64,000 bases of DNA from Oikopleura dioica. Its lineage: Eukaryota; Chordata; Appendicularia; Copelata; Oikopleuridae. Position numbers and translations under genes: made by a program. The notes under the pieces are model-generated. The model was not told the DNA's origin, made no database searches, and saw only the letters and a program-made list of their open reading frames with translations. Within the stretch, counting starts at the first letter, position 1; each line of letters opens with the position of its first letter. Shown piece after piece: positions 21,021 to 32,391 of this stretch. The stretch is from positions 11,966,501 through 12,030,500 of the forward strand of contig OU015569.1 of NCBI GenBank assembly GCA_907165135.1. The letters run 5' to 3'.

Positions 21021-21669
21021 GGACGGTTGGAAATTTCCCTTGCACTCTTTTCGGGGCGAGATACTACACCGCGCTACTAGCCAACATATGGGGGCGCAAC
21101 GGAGCGCGCGCTGATATCAAAAGCATCTGAAAGAGCAAGGAAAACCGACGGCACTGAAAATGTAACGAATGTAACGAATGTAACGAAAACAACAAAAACA
21201 TGTCTTTTTCTCGTTACATTTTCAGTAAAATTCTAGAGATTTTTTGTTTTTCTTATTTCACCCCCTTGAGTTTCCTACCATTTCACCCGCGGAGCGGGCG
21301 TTTTCACTGGATTTATCTCTAAGAGACAAACTAAATCAGATAATTAACCTTTTTCTATACTACTGTGCACTTTTTTTTTATTTATATGCTCTTTTAGGGG
21401 TGTTCTAATGTCATTTGAAATGATACTCCAGAATATCGCTTTTTGGAAAAAGTTTCTAGAATCAGCTGATTAACAACAACATGTCTCTGTCTTCGTTACA
21501 TTTTCAGTAAATTCGTTGTATTCGTTACATCCGTTACATTCGTTACATTTTCAGTGGCGACCAGGAAAACTTCTCGTAGTTTTAAATAAATTAATCAAGC
21601 ACATGATTAAACTAATAATTATATACTAGCTCGCCTCCAAATGAGTGCAAGGGAAATGTCCAATCTCCC
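21021..21669. mobile_element. 649-bp inverted-repeat element with 9-bp target duplication
   Basis: The ends are imperfect inverted repeats sharing TTGGA, ATTTCCCTTGCACTC and GGCGAG. It is bordered by GAATTGCTC at 21012-21020 and again at 21670-21678. It lies inside the coding region of the duplicated papain-like fragment. A second inverted-repeat element is nested at 21152-21555. Confidence 0.8.
21152..21555. mobile_element. Nested element with CACTGAAAATGTAACG ends
   Basis: The left end CACTGAAAATGTAACG plus tandem AATGTAACG units is matched by the right end, with TTCGTTACAT units and CGTTACATTTTCAGTG in inverted orientation. The inner parts repeat ACAACAA.ACATGTCT and TTACATTTTCAGTAAA on both sides. 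There is no coding capacity. It is inserted within the 649-bp element. Confidence 0.75.
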
Positions 21670-22213
21670 GAATTGCTCGTTGACCAAAGGAAAAAACTCG
21701 TTGTTGTCTCCGTAATAAACGAAGTCGTCGTAGCATTTGTGGCAGTCTCTCATCATTTCGGAAGAGGCGTAGAATGCCTGGTCGACAGGAATTCTGATTT
21801 GAGAGCCGGAATGAGAGAAGAGAGTGTTTTGGAGAATGAATTCAGAATTATCGATTCGGTCGAGCACCATTTGGTGGAAGTCAATGGCTCCGTTGGGATA
21901 AAGATAGGCGCCGGTGACGGTCAACGGACGGGAGAAGGAGAGGTTCGGGTGAAGAAGGACTTAATATGTCAATTATATTTTTATCGTTTCTTGACAGACC
22001 TCTTTGATAATCAAAATCGGCTTGCAGTCACTATACAGTGTATAGTATACACTGTGCAGTGTACAATGTACATCGATAATAAAACAAAGAGCAAAATAGC
22101 TATTTCTGTTCTGGTTGGTTTCTGGACAGGAGCTTTCTCTTCGCCGCTTTGGTAATAGTCTACTGTAAAATGTAAAAAATTTTCACAATTTTTATTTTCA
22201 CGATCACGTGTTT

Positions 22214-25200
22214 TTAATAAAAAATGATTGTTTTTTCAGTCATTGAGTTCTCATTGATTCTAGTCAGAGTAATTGAAAAAGCTTGAGGCAGAAGATACCA
22301 TTTTTCTGTTTCCATGTTGAATTCTTCGTTAACTAACTCAAGAAACTCGTTGTTGTCTCCATAATAGACGAAATCTTGGTAGCTGTTGTAACAGTCTTTC
22401 ATCATTTCTTCATCGGCGTAGAATTCTCTTGAAACTGGAATTCTGATTTGAGAGCCGTAATGGTCGATGAGCGTGTTTTGGAGAATGAAATCGGAGTTTT
22501 CGATTCGGTCCAGCACCATTTGGTGGGAAAGTATTTCTCCGTTGCTGTTGAGATAAACGCCGGTGACGGTAAGGGGACGGGAGAAGGAGAAGTTGTGGTG
22601 GAGGAGCACTGAATTTTTAATTTTATTTGATTTTTAGTTTTGAATTTCGTTACCTTGCTCGAAATCAAAATTGGAAGGTATCGAGAAGTGGTTCCTTGAG
22701 TTGTCTCTGATAATTTGCCATCCACTATCATTCAAATAAGTCCTTAAGGTGGTAGAAACAGCTTTTTTGAAAAAAGCCGATTTTTGAACAGCGCCCGAGC
22801 TCAGCCAATCTTAGATTTTTGAATTCTCTCTTCGATTTTAGTTAGATTTATCTTAGATCTAAGAACATCTGTTTTTAAAATTAATTTTTGTTTACTCAGT
22901 TTATCGGTAGAAAGCGAAACATAAACCCATCTCGTCGAAAATCCCGATTTTCGCCCATTTTCAAGCACGATTATCTCGAGACTTGTGATTAACCGAGAAT
23001 TTCTTATTTCATAATAAGATACTTGAACCCTTTTTCTAGGAGCATCTATGATGTAAATTCCGTTATCATAAAAAATGATAGTGTTGGGAGTTCGATTGCA
23101 ACTTCTGTATCAAATTTTCGAAATTTTGAATTTGAAACAGATTTTTTTCGTGATACCCTTAAGTAATCTTCCTACCTAAGTTATTAACGATGATAATGTG
23201 ATCCAAACAAATCTATCTAATCGGGGTTCAACCGTTTATTTCACGATTTTAAGCCTCGATAAAATTCGAAAATTTAAAATTTTTCCCAAAACTACAACTT
23301 TAAAGACAATTTAAAGGACATTCCAACATAGTGAGGGGGTAACTTTTTATAGCGTTTTTATTCTTTGTGTCCTAGGCTTTCAGAATCTTAGAAAAAATCT
23401 TTAGTATTCCATCTTTGGCAAAAGCTGTTTCTACCCCCTTAACTTCAATCTTCTGAGAAGCATTGCAATTTCGTTGGTTTGAAATTTTTGTTCTTCGAAT
23501 TTCGGATTGAGATTGAAGCCAGCCAAACTCCGCGGATAAATAACCATTGTCAAATTTGTGAAGATTTTTTCAATAGTATAATTATCTTTCATTTTAGATT
23601 CATCAATGTCCAAATCATTTTTGAGTGCCCATCTCAAAAGCACCAAAACTGTAATAGGGACACAGAGATTGCTTTCTTTTTGGTTTAAAACATTCTTCGT
23701 CACGTTTTTGAAGTCGAAATTGATTTGTTTCGTCAGTTTTTGTTTCAGACTGGCCATTGCAGCTGATTTCGTCAAATTCGGATCGTCAAGGCAAAAATCA
23801 GAAGACGCGTTTTTTAAAGAAATGATTTTTGTCAAGTTTTGGATTTTTGAGATTGATGGTCTTAATTTGTTTGAGAGCCAGCCAGCATTGCAAGTCTTAG
23901 AAAGATTATTTTCTTTTTTATGAAAAGTAAAGACTTACCTCAAGTTCTTTTTTGATGATTTCTCTTTCTTTTTCTTCGATTGGTTTGAATAAAAGAGTCC
24001 AGGCCGTCTTCCACTCGCAAAGAATAAAAATATGAGGAAGAGAGCAATGATCTGCGGGGTTTCCGCCTATCTGCGAGCCAAAAGAAAATGCAGGAGACCC
24101 AGCATCTACGAAAAAAAGAGATAAAACACGAGCATTTTTCAACAAGCTCAAAACTTACATAAACAGTAGCTATTTCTAAATCTGCTTCCTCTCCTCGCGT
24201 AACCCATCTCCTGATAACTCTCTCGTCCAGTCGTTTCGTAAATAATGCTGAAATCGATCCATTTGGCTTCTCCATTTTTCAGAAGGACATTTTCCGGCTT
24301 CTCATCGAAATGAACAATTCCAATTTTCCGCAAATACTCTCTTCCCTCTTGGACGCCAATCGCAATTTTCTTCCTTTCGTCCAAATTCAACTGATTTTTC
24401 TTCAATTTGCTTCTCAAATCCGCGTCGCATTTCTCCATAATCGTAATCCATCCAAGACAGTCTTCTTTCTCCAAGTCGCTACTCAAAAAGACTTCGATGT
24501 TGCAGAAATTCTTTATCACGTTTTTGTGAAAAGGAATCACTCGGGCGTCGTCATTTTTGTCGTTTTGGGCAGTTCCGTATTCTTAAAAATAATAAAAAAA
24601 AAACTTTAAGAAATAAAAATTACCTTTCGAAAGATGAATTTTAAACTCCAATTCTTCATTCTCCGCAAATAACGCGGGATCAAAAGCCTGAACCCGAACA
24701 GCAAATTCCAATTCTCCGAATTTTTCTTCCAAAACAAGCGCTTCTCCTCCAATTGAAATCTCCTGAAAATATTTATCGAGAATCCACTCTCCGGTTTCTT
24801 CTTTTAATTCTGAACGTTTAATTTTTCGTCCTTCGAAGCCTGGATTTTTGTCGAGAATAATTTTTTGAAATGAAGTTACTCTCCATTCTTCCTGAACTTT
24901 GTTTCCCCAAAAGTGAGTTCCAGACAGTTTTCCTTTTCCATCTTCGAAAATGACCTCCTCCCATGCAGCACAAAAATCATCTTCAAACTGCATTCTGTCC
25001 AGCGACAAAATCAACCTGTCCAAATCATCTCGGCTCGTTTTTCTCTTCAATTTCTTTTGAAACTCTTCCAGCCATTTTTCAACAACTTCTCTTGTCAGTT
25101 CTTTTGGATGCGACGGAACTTGCAACATTTTTACAGATTCATGGGACTCATCAGATTTTTGAGAATTTTCATTCTCTGTTTCGGGTTTAGACTCATACCC

Positions 25201-25383
25201 TGGTGGTGGAGCAAAGATGACCGATCTGAAATCAACAACAACCGGTCTTTCATTGAAACTTGTAGTCGCCTGCCCCAGATCGCTTGTGATTGGATCAAGA
25301 TCAATCGGAATTCGTTTGCCTTCTTCGGCCTCGACCGAAGATCTCTTTCTTTTTCTCTTGTTAAATTCGATTACAGGATCCAT
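22214..25383 (-). CDS. Divergent protein kinase fused to a papain-like cysteine protease domain
   Basis: Exon 1 24624-25383 (ATG at 25383) encodes a basic NLS-like start (KRKRKRSS), a charged region and the beginning of a kinase-like fold. Exon 24159-24581 holds the kinase core: ITIMEKCDADL, then HFDEKPENVLL (HRDxKPxN-like with D, K and N kept and R replaced by F) and IDFS for DFG. Exon 23939-24105 completes the C-lobe. Exon 4 (from 23895) contains ESNLCVPITVLVLLRWA, suggesting a papain-type nucleophile Cys. It is interrupted at a TTAA by the element 22748-23438 and resumes as TYLNDSGWQII. The last exon 22214-22608 has ILSHQMVLDRI and FILQNT, placed like the papain His and Asn. Joins are GT-AG and in frame. 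The family role is inference; divergent kinase residues may mean weak or no activity. Confidence 0.65.
22744..23442. mobile_element. piggyBac-like MITE with TTAA target duplication
   Basis: TTAA occurs at 22744-22747 and 23439-23442. Inside are inverted ends, GGTGGTAGAAACAGCTTTT on the left and AAAAGCTGTTTCTACCCCC on the right. The interior (about 690 bp) is AT-rich with no transposase ORF. It interrupts a coding exon of the kinase-protease gene. Removing the element and one TTAA gives a continuous reading frame (RLKLRTYLNDSG). Alternatively, a GTTAAG donor and a TTAAG acceptor would splice it out in frame. Confidence 0.85.
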
Positions 25384-25585
25384 CAGCTGTTTTTAAAATT
25401 TCTCGTAAGACGTTAACAAAAATCTCACTACAATTATCTTTGAAATACGTTTTTCTATCGACCACACTCGTAAAATCGTAAAACATCTCGTGACTCAGTT
25501 ATTACGACTTTTCCATCATCGCAAACTAATAATTCAATAGCATTGATGATTATTGAAAACTAACTTTCCAAAGTATTTTTCTTGT

Positions 25586-26600
25586 TTTTTTATTCGACGT
25601 TTGAATCGTTTGAATACTATTTATGCACCTTGCACAGAAGAATGATTCTTTTTTGGACAACAGTAAAATGGAGAATGCAGCAAATCTTGAACATGTGATC
25701 TTTTGTGTTGTTTAGGCAAGCATTTCTTTCAACAATGGGGGCTAAAATATATCCAGTTAATTTCAGAAAAAGCCATTTTCAAGCTCGGCCAATCAAAAGG
25801 CGCGAAATCAAAAAGGCAAAGTGGTGGCGCTCTTTTGCCTCGCCGCTAGATAGCGCCTGTATCAAAAATTAGATCTGCTAATTATTTGTCAATAATTCTT
25901 TGCTTACCAAGACATCGCTCGCCAACTGGTCATGAAATGCTTTTCCGAGTGGCAGTGTCATAAACGACAAGAAGCGGAGACTCAATTGCAGAGAAATTAT
26001 GTCCTGAAATAATTCATAAAGTCCCATTGAACGATTTTCCTTTACCGAGAATCTGTTCTTTCCGAAATCGGAAAGTCTCTCGATGAAAAGCTAGAAAAAT
26101 TTTTGACGGGAAATTTCGCTGCTTTGCCTACCTCTTTGAGGCCGATATCGAGGAGGATGTCAAAAGTGTATTCCATTTGTGAGTCGTAATTTAGAAACGC
26201 TCGTTTTTGCAAGTCGAAATACGTCGCCGCTTAAAGAAGATATTATCGAAGGCTCAGTTTTTCAATTTCTTTGCTGGGCTGAGCTAAGGTCGAAACTGAG
26301 CTCAGCTGAGCCAGCTTTATCCTGCAAATTGTGGAGCTCCTCTGGCTGAGATGAATACGAGCTGAGCTGGGCTTAACTGAGCCTATTCTGAAAAAAGGCT
26401 CAGCTGAGCTTAGGCAACATCTTTTAGCGATGAGCTGAGCTAATCTTTTTTTAGCAAATCGTTGAGCTAAGCTCATCATCTTAGCTCAGAAAATTTGCGA
26501 CACAAACAAAAGCCAAAAATTCTAAAAGAAAAAATTCACCTGCAAAATGACGATTTCTCGAATTCCGGCTCTGATGAGCTCGACCTGGTCGTTTTGCTAG
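25586..26600 (-). pseudogene. Partial nuclear receptor ligand-binding-domain duplicate
   Basis: About 1 kb nearly identical to 32076-33270, the 3' part of the nuclear receptor gene, including introns with the TGAGC-rich repeat. The exon encoding [12 protein letters not shown] through KYGKN has lost about 190 bp (junction near 26060), and the copy ends within the exon at GTTTTGCT near 26600. No DNA-binding-domain exons are present. It is therefore a truncated pseudogene fragment. Confidence 0.8.
26240..26490. repeat. TGAGC-rich degenerate repeat in intron copy
   Basis: Many overlapping TGAGCTGAGC/GCTCAGCTCA units, matched at 32910-33170 in the intact receptor gene, so the repeat was duplicated together with the exons. 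The flanking stretch 26600-27027 has no supported gene. Confidence 0.75.
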
Positions 26601-27027
26601 AGCGCTTTACCTAAAATGCAATAGCTACTTAGTCTGATATGTTTTCTAAGTACTTACATTGGTTACAACTTCATTGTTGTTTTCATCGGGCGAAGGAGCG
26701 GTGTGTACTCTCCTGAGGAAGAGAAAGTAAAATCGCCGATTCGGAGGCTCTCTCGTTGATTGTAGTCGCGTCTGGCAAATGTCCGACGATTGCGCTCAAA
26801 TCGAACGGGTTGTTCTCTTCTGGTACAGGCGCTTCTTGACGGATGCTGCTGGAGGACCTTCATCGTAAAGACGAAAGAGCAAAAATAATCCCGTCAGATT
26901 TGGATCTTGCAAAGCCGCTTTGTCGTGTAAACTAGAGGAGCTTTTACGAAGATTAGGAAAAGGGCATTCAGCAAGAGGCGATTTGACTTTACTCACTTTC
27001 AGAGTCGATCTCGATCTGATTTTTTCG

Positions 27028-28943
27028 ATGCGCACGAGAATCAAGGAAGAGATTTGCCCAGTAGAAGGAGACAGTGTCGAAAATGAGGCTTCGAATGAAT
27101 GTGTGGAAAACGAATCGCCACGAAAGGGCCAAAAAACGAACCAACTAGCGAATGTGAAGTGCCTCGAATGTCACTGTGTCGGAACAGTGATGAAAACAGT
27201 CGATGGAATCGTCCTTTCTCCGAATAAAGTGAAAAAGACTTTGATCGATCTCGGTGGAGGATTTTTCATGCCGAACTTAAAAAAAATGATGCCGGTGGAG
27301 AAGGTGAAACTTGCAAATCAAAAGGCGAAAGAATTCATGGAGGGTTTTAATGTAGCCGTGGAAAAGAGTGAAGACAATGGACCCTCCAAGGGATTTTTCA
27401 AAAAGATCAGAGAGAGGTTCACTAGAGGCATACGAATGGCAGAACGTGAGAAGAAAGTAAGGCTTGCCGATATGCTGGAGCGAGAAAAGAAAAAAACTCC
27501 GGCGAGAGATGCTCCCGATCAGTTCAGGGGAATCTTCTCTGACGAGTTCGAAGAGAACCATTTTTGGCGATCGAAAAAACGTTTTTCTCTTCAGTAAGTA
27601 TGCTTGAAACTTTGTCCGCAACTGTCTACGTTTTTATTTCTTTTTCAGCGGAAACGCAACTTCGAGTCAATTTGCTGTTTACATGTTGTTCGGATGCGTT
27701 TTCTGGGGCACCATTGTCGGCATAAGTATTCAAAGCTATAAAAACTCAGTTGAAGAAACTTTCAGCGAACTATTATTCGATGCTTGCTGCTCGTATTCAA
27801 CCAAGTTATTTGACAGAGGTTTGCCAAGTCGGCTTCAAAAATTGCACTGTTACGAATGATATGGACTACTGTGCGCATCTACTTCATGACTGTATTGGAA
27901 CGGGAAATTTTACTCAACCAGCTGCGATAAAATTACCGGAAGTAAAAAAAGAGTCAACACTCATTTTCACCAAGAAAGAAAACGAAATCAATCAAATGCG
28001 ATGTAAGAAACGAAAATTCTATGCCATGTTTTTTATAAATAATCAAAATCAGAATTCTTGATTTCCTAAAAAACGCATCAAAGACCGGTATATCTGCCGC
28101 CATCTTTGTTCTCAAACTCTCGTCTTGGAATCAACAATCAATAATGCTTTTCCACCTTGTGATCGAATTTGCTTTGAACTGACTAGATCACATGACTTTG
28201 CCGGAGAAGTTTGCCCGCTTGAAAAATATTGCAAAAAAGGATGTCCTTGTCCTTTTTATCAGTGTGAAAAAATTGAGAATGTGCAAACGCTTGTTCCTGT
28301 CTTTGATTTAAAGAAAGAAGAAATTATTGAAGGAAGGTTGAGATTCTTTGCTAAATCTATATTTTCTTGGGTACCGCTTCGTCAACCCTTCGAGTCCCAA
28401 AAGCTGATGATCTTTCCCTCAAATTAATCACGAAGAGAATCGAGAGTCACTACGTCAACTTGAAAAGATTCAATATGTCCGAAACTATACCTGAGTATAA
28501 AAATATCCGATCCGCTTTACCGATCTTCGAGCACAAAACGGATCAAGTTCTATTAATTTGATGAATGCAACTCTAGCGGAGAAACTTTTTCCTCATGAAT
28601 GTTTTCGATTGATTAAATTAACAAAATAATAACAAAAAATTAGTAAAACAACGAAAGTCAATCGGTGCTACTTTTCTCAATGGGGAACATTATCTGGTCG
28701 ATGCTATTGGAAATCTGATGATAGTGAAGGAAAGTGGCGATTCTTCAATTTTTATTCCAAATAGACACAAAAAAATGTAAGCTCATATTCTTTCGTACTT
28801 TCCTTTGCTCGAGTCTGAATAAGAAATTCTTCTTGAATAGTGGCTTCTTCGTCTTCCATTTTGGTTCTTCGATTGGAACGCATCAAATTGAAATTCGCAC
28901 AAAAGAAAAGGACACAAAAGTTTTTCCAGTTGTCGTCATCTGA
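27028..28943 (+). CDS. Module left arm, gene A: single-pass membrane Cys-rich protein
   Basis: A lineage-specific family; no function was recognised. The start ATG at 27028 (MRTRIKEE) is followed by KCLECHCVGTV, a charged region (27300-27590) and, after a GT-AG intron at about 27596, a membrane span (AVYMLFGCVFWGTIVGI). The ectodomain has CQVGFKNC, DYCAHLLHDC, ICRHLCSQTLVL and a Cys-dense block CPLEKYCKKGCPCPFYQC. The 3' exons encode GATFLNGEHYLVDAIGN and FFVFHFGSSIGTH, ending PVVVI at 28943. The paralogue is at 42322-43936 on the minus strand. Relative to it, this copy has an extra stretch of about 70 bp after KKRKFY (28023-28090) without an obvious canonical donor, and uncertain joins near 28350-28700. 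It may be partly decayed. Confidence 0.5.
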
Positions 28944-29024
28944 AAATGGTCAGAAAGATAACCTTCTTTCAAACACCTTTTACACTCTCTTACAGACTGA
29001 AACTGACAGTTCTTAAAAAAATTT

Positions 29025-30336
29025 ATGACCAGTCAAAGCCGCCCAACTGGAAGAGATGAAAAATGCTACTACTACGCCCCTGACTACAATTTGAACCGTT
29101 TTGAAGAAGCCCAAGGCTACATCGCCAGCAACCACTTCAACGCAAAAGTGTCTTCAACCAGCTTCAAGGGAGTATTCTATTTAATGAGCGTGAGGCTAGG
29201 AGATCATTATATCAAGCTATCGACGACTCGGGCCTTGAACAGGATCAGGAAGGAGGAAGAATTGGAAAAAGGATGGAGAAAAAGCGACTTTAGGGTGCCC
29301 ATAGAAATCAGAGACCTGGATCTGGTGCATGTCGTTCCACTGGAATGTGTTGAAGTTTATTATTGATCATATTATACGTTACATATTTAAAGACTTCATT
29401 TTAACTCAAGAAAGATCCATTTAGGGAGGCTTTTGCTGATACTCGTGTCAAGAAAAATAGAACTCTCAAATACACTCTACTCAGTGTTACTTGAGGTCGA
29501 GGGAAAATTTCTGACTCTGGGTCGCGAGTGGATCGGTTCTCTTGTAAAATACGATAAACATCATGTCTGTTATTCCAACATGTTTGCTCAAGACGATCCC
29601 AATTACACAGATCTTGAAGGTTACAACAAGGATGAATGTGAATATTTTGGTCAAGGAATCGTCAGCGACGAAAGGATCCTTATTCAAAACTTTGTTTTCG
29701 ATTCTTTCTTCGAAATCAAATTCAATTTCGGAAAGGATTTATTAAATCATTAAATTCAAGAAAAGATCTAATTAACTTGAATCAGTCACAATCCGCTAAA
29801 AAGAAATAGTCGATCTCGAATTTGTTCAACTCGAAGCGTCAAAGAAGATGCACGTGACAAGTAATCCCTTTTTCGCTTTTCACGACGATGTTTTTCCTGC
29901 TTTTGCGAAGAATGCCGCCGCCCAGATAAAATTTCCTTACAGCAAGACGAGCAAGTTACTCAAAACAATCATTCCACGCAATTACTTTTCCTCGCTTAAA
30001 GAATTAAATCATATTTCGACTCTCGCAATGGATTTCAACGAAATTGACAAATTCAAATTCGAAATCGATTTCCGAACGAAATCACGCATCTTGAAAGATA
30101 CTAAAATTCTCGAATTTGTTTTTTATGATGAAACAAGCCTCTTGAGCTTCGGAAATTTTAAAAATGGCTCTCTTTGGATTGATTCTGATTACTTCGATGG
30201 ACGATCTATTTTACGCTTGAATTGTGACAAGCTAACACACTTAGGGTTTGATTTTTACTCATTCCCATCAAACGAAACGTATTTTCTACAAGTTTCCGAG
30301 GAACAGTTAAACATGGAATTTTTTCCGGTTGATTGA
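29025..30336 (+). CDS. Module left arm, gene B: lineage-specific protein
   Basis: No known family was recognised. Exon 1 29025-29351 starts MTSQSRPTGRDEKCYYYAP and includes NRFEEAQGYIASNHFNAK and KGVFYLMSVRLG. Exon 2 29415-29730 has GRLLLILVSRKIELSN and EGKFLTLGREWIGSLVKY. Exon 3 29810-30336 has VTSNPFFAFHDDVFPAF and GNFKNGSLWIDSDYF. The intron 29352-29414 is GA-AG with the same phase as in the minus-strand paralogue (40722-42260). The intron 29731-29809 is also GA-AG but is absent from the paralogue, where the sequence is continuous. The joined product is about 390 residues. No signal peptide is evident. The kelch-like gene follows downstream. Confidence 0.6.
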
Positions 30337-30545
30337 GCCACTCAGAGCGGGAGGAGGCAAGAATTGACGGAATAAAAACTACAATTTGACCAAAATTTTC
30401 ATCAAATTTTAGACATCCCAGATGTCCCCCTTCTCTCGGTAGCCAATCAAATTTCAGGAAATATTGTCGAGGAAAATTAAATAATTGATTGCAATATTTT
30501 ATCAATTTGAGCCGACCCCGAAAATCACATACATATAATACTATA

Positions 30546-30706
30546 CCGGTGATAGCAGGCCTTTACCCTGGATAAAAATACTGCCTGGCGACAACCTGGC
30601 GACAACCTGGCGCCACCCCCTGGCGACAATCTTTCGCCACTAGCCAATCACAATTTACGAGACTTGTAGTGGCGGCGTAACACCGGATTTGAGTCTGCTA
30701 TCATCG
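30546..30706. mobile_element. Short inverted-repeat element with TGATAGCAG ends
   Basis: CCGGTGATAGCAG at the left and CTGCTATCATCGG at the right are inverted repeats. The interior holds three or four CCTGGCGACAA units. It lies between genes B and D of the left module arm and has no coding potential. Confidence 0.7.
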
Positions 30707-30822
30707 GCATGTATGAACCCATACAGGGATGATAGAGTCGCTAAATCCACAAAGTCATTTCCATGAAATTTAACTGATACAAGAACTTCAAAAAGAACAA
30801 GAAAAGACTTTCAAAAATACGC

Positions 30823-31906
30823 ATGATCGGCCTTGAAAATATCAAAAGTAAAACTATCAGGATTATCAAAATTGACCGCTGGACTAGACTGAAAAGCTTT
30901 ATTTACACTTTTGAGAAAAAACTCTTAATCATGGGCAAAAACCTAGAGTATGCATTTTCGATTTCCTATGATGGATCAACAAAAACGGCAGAAACAATCT
31001 CGGCACCGAGGAAGGGGCGCGGAGAATTGAATGAATATCTTAAAGCGTCCCCTCATGCTCTTCTAAAAAACGAGCTCTTTATTTTCGGTGGATACTGGAA
31101 TGAAAGAAAAGTAAGTAGCAAGTTTGTTATTTGACGAAAATACGTTATTAAGATCGCCAAATTGGTCGGCTGCGAATGGAAAGAAGAACGGACACGATTA
31201 ATTAACGAATTTGGGGTCCTTTCTGCTGCACTCTCGATTAAGGACGGAGAAAAAGTACTGATTTGCTTTGCTCTGTCTGATTACAAAACATGCGAAGTCT
31301 ACGATGGAGAATCTTCAGTTGAAACTTTTCCGTCTAAGTTTCGACATTGGGCTGGTAAACTCGCCCACTATAAAGGAAACCCGACTACTGTTGGAAGTTT
31401 CTCCTTCTCGGGCGAGCAGAACAAGGTTGAGACTCTTTCTTCATCTGGTTGGGTTACTTTAACCGATTTCCCTACCGAAAGGTATTTGAAAAGCAAAAAA
31501 TTTTTTTTTTGAGAATTATTTTTAGTTTTGTGGCGTATCATTTTTTGATAGGCCTTCCAAGTGGAAGTCTTTTGCTCGCCGGAGGAGTCTATAAATACAC
31601 CCGTTGCTATTCACCAATTTGGATTCTACAAGACGACGTTTGGAAGAAAATTGGCAATCTTCAATACGTAATTTTTAAGGACATACAAATCTAAATATGA
31701 ATCTTGTTTCAATTAAGGCTGATGGATATGGATCGACAATTATGATCAGAAACTCAATTTTCATCGTCTCTGGCCGCGAAAGTCCTCACGCAATTGAACG
31801 CCTCGATTTCGAAGGAGATCAATTGGTCAACCAACAAGTCATAGAATACGGTGTTTACAGTTTGAACCCTGTTCTTTTCGAAGTTCCAGCTGATTACTGC
31901 ATTTAA
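30823..31906 (+). CDS. Module left arm, gene D: kelch-like protein
   Basis: Exons 30823-31110, 31153-31481, about 31551-31665 and about 31719-31906 encode repeated beta-propeller-like motifs: LKNELFIFGGYWNERK, SLLLAGGVYKYTR, WKKIGNLQ and IFIVSGRESPHAIERL. These follow the kelch pattern of hydrophobics then GG with a downstream W, although the GG pair is often degenerate. The first intron is GT-AG and in frame. The phase at the third exon could not be fixed. The paralogue is at 39302-40708 on the minus strand. A ligand or partner cannot be inferred. Confidence 0.55.
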
Positions 31907-32391
31907 AAATACGCGATCACAGTAGCTAAAAAAAGCTTTTTCCACGAATTTTCATACTATCTTGTGATTCACAAGTAATAATTTACAACATAATTAATAA
32001 CATTGATGCCCTTGTTGCCCTTGCTGATATTTTCAGGTTACAGCAGAATTAGTAATATCGATAATATTTTTTTTGTTTTTTTTTTATTCGACGTTTGAAT
32101 CGTTTGAATACTATTTATGCACCTTGCACAGAAGAATGATTCTTTTTTGGACAACAGTAAAATGGAGAATGCAGCAAATCTTGAACATGTGATCCTTTGT
32201 GTTGTTTAGGCAAGCATTTCTTTCAATAGTGGGGGCTAAAATAAAGCGGTTAATTTCAGAAAAAGCCATTTTCAAGCTCGGCCAATCAAAAGGCGCAAAA
32301 TCAAAGTGGTGGCGCTCTTTTGCCTCGCCGCTAGATAGCGTATGTATCAAAAATTAAATCTGCTAATTATTTGTTAATATTTTTTGCTTAC

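Larger units (their letters stand above)
20960..21965 (-). pseudogene. Partial copy of the papain-like domain, interrupted
   Basis: A C-terminal fragment duplicated from the adjacent kinase-protease gene (22214-25383). It has VLLHPNLSFSRPLTVTG, the catalytic-His-like HQMVLDRIDNS, ILQNT and FVYYGDNNEF. The 40-bp intron 5' of VLLHP is conserved with the full gene, but only about 8 codons of the previous exon remain before an in-frame stop. Coding sequence breaks after LVNEQF at a 649-bp element (21021-21669) and resumes on its other side as QNMRTKRWYLLPQAYSITL, matching the tail of the full gene. It is therefore a truncated, interrupted duplicate. Confidence 0.7.

Noticed and set aside
22022-22072. 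A palindromic GTATAC/TGTACA stretch read as a promoter or protein-binding array
   Set aside because: It is a short simple-sequence palindrome next to a truncated gene copy. Nothing links it to transcription, and it more likely marks a duplication breakpoint.
26663-27044. Minus-strand ORFs between the receptor fragment and gene A
   Set aside because: They overlap the start of gene A, lack splice partners and show no nuclear receptor sequence despite their position.
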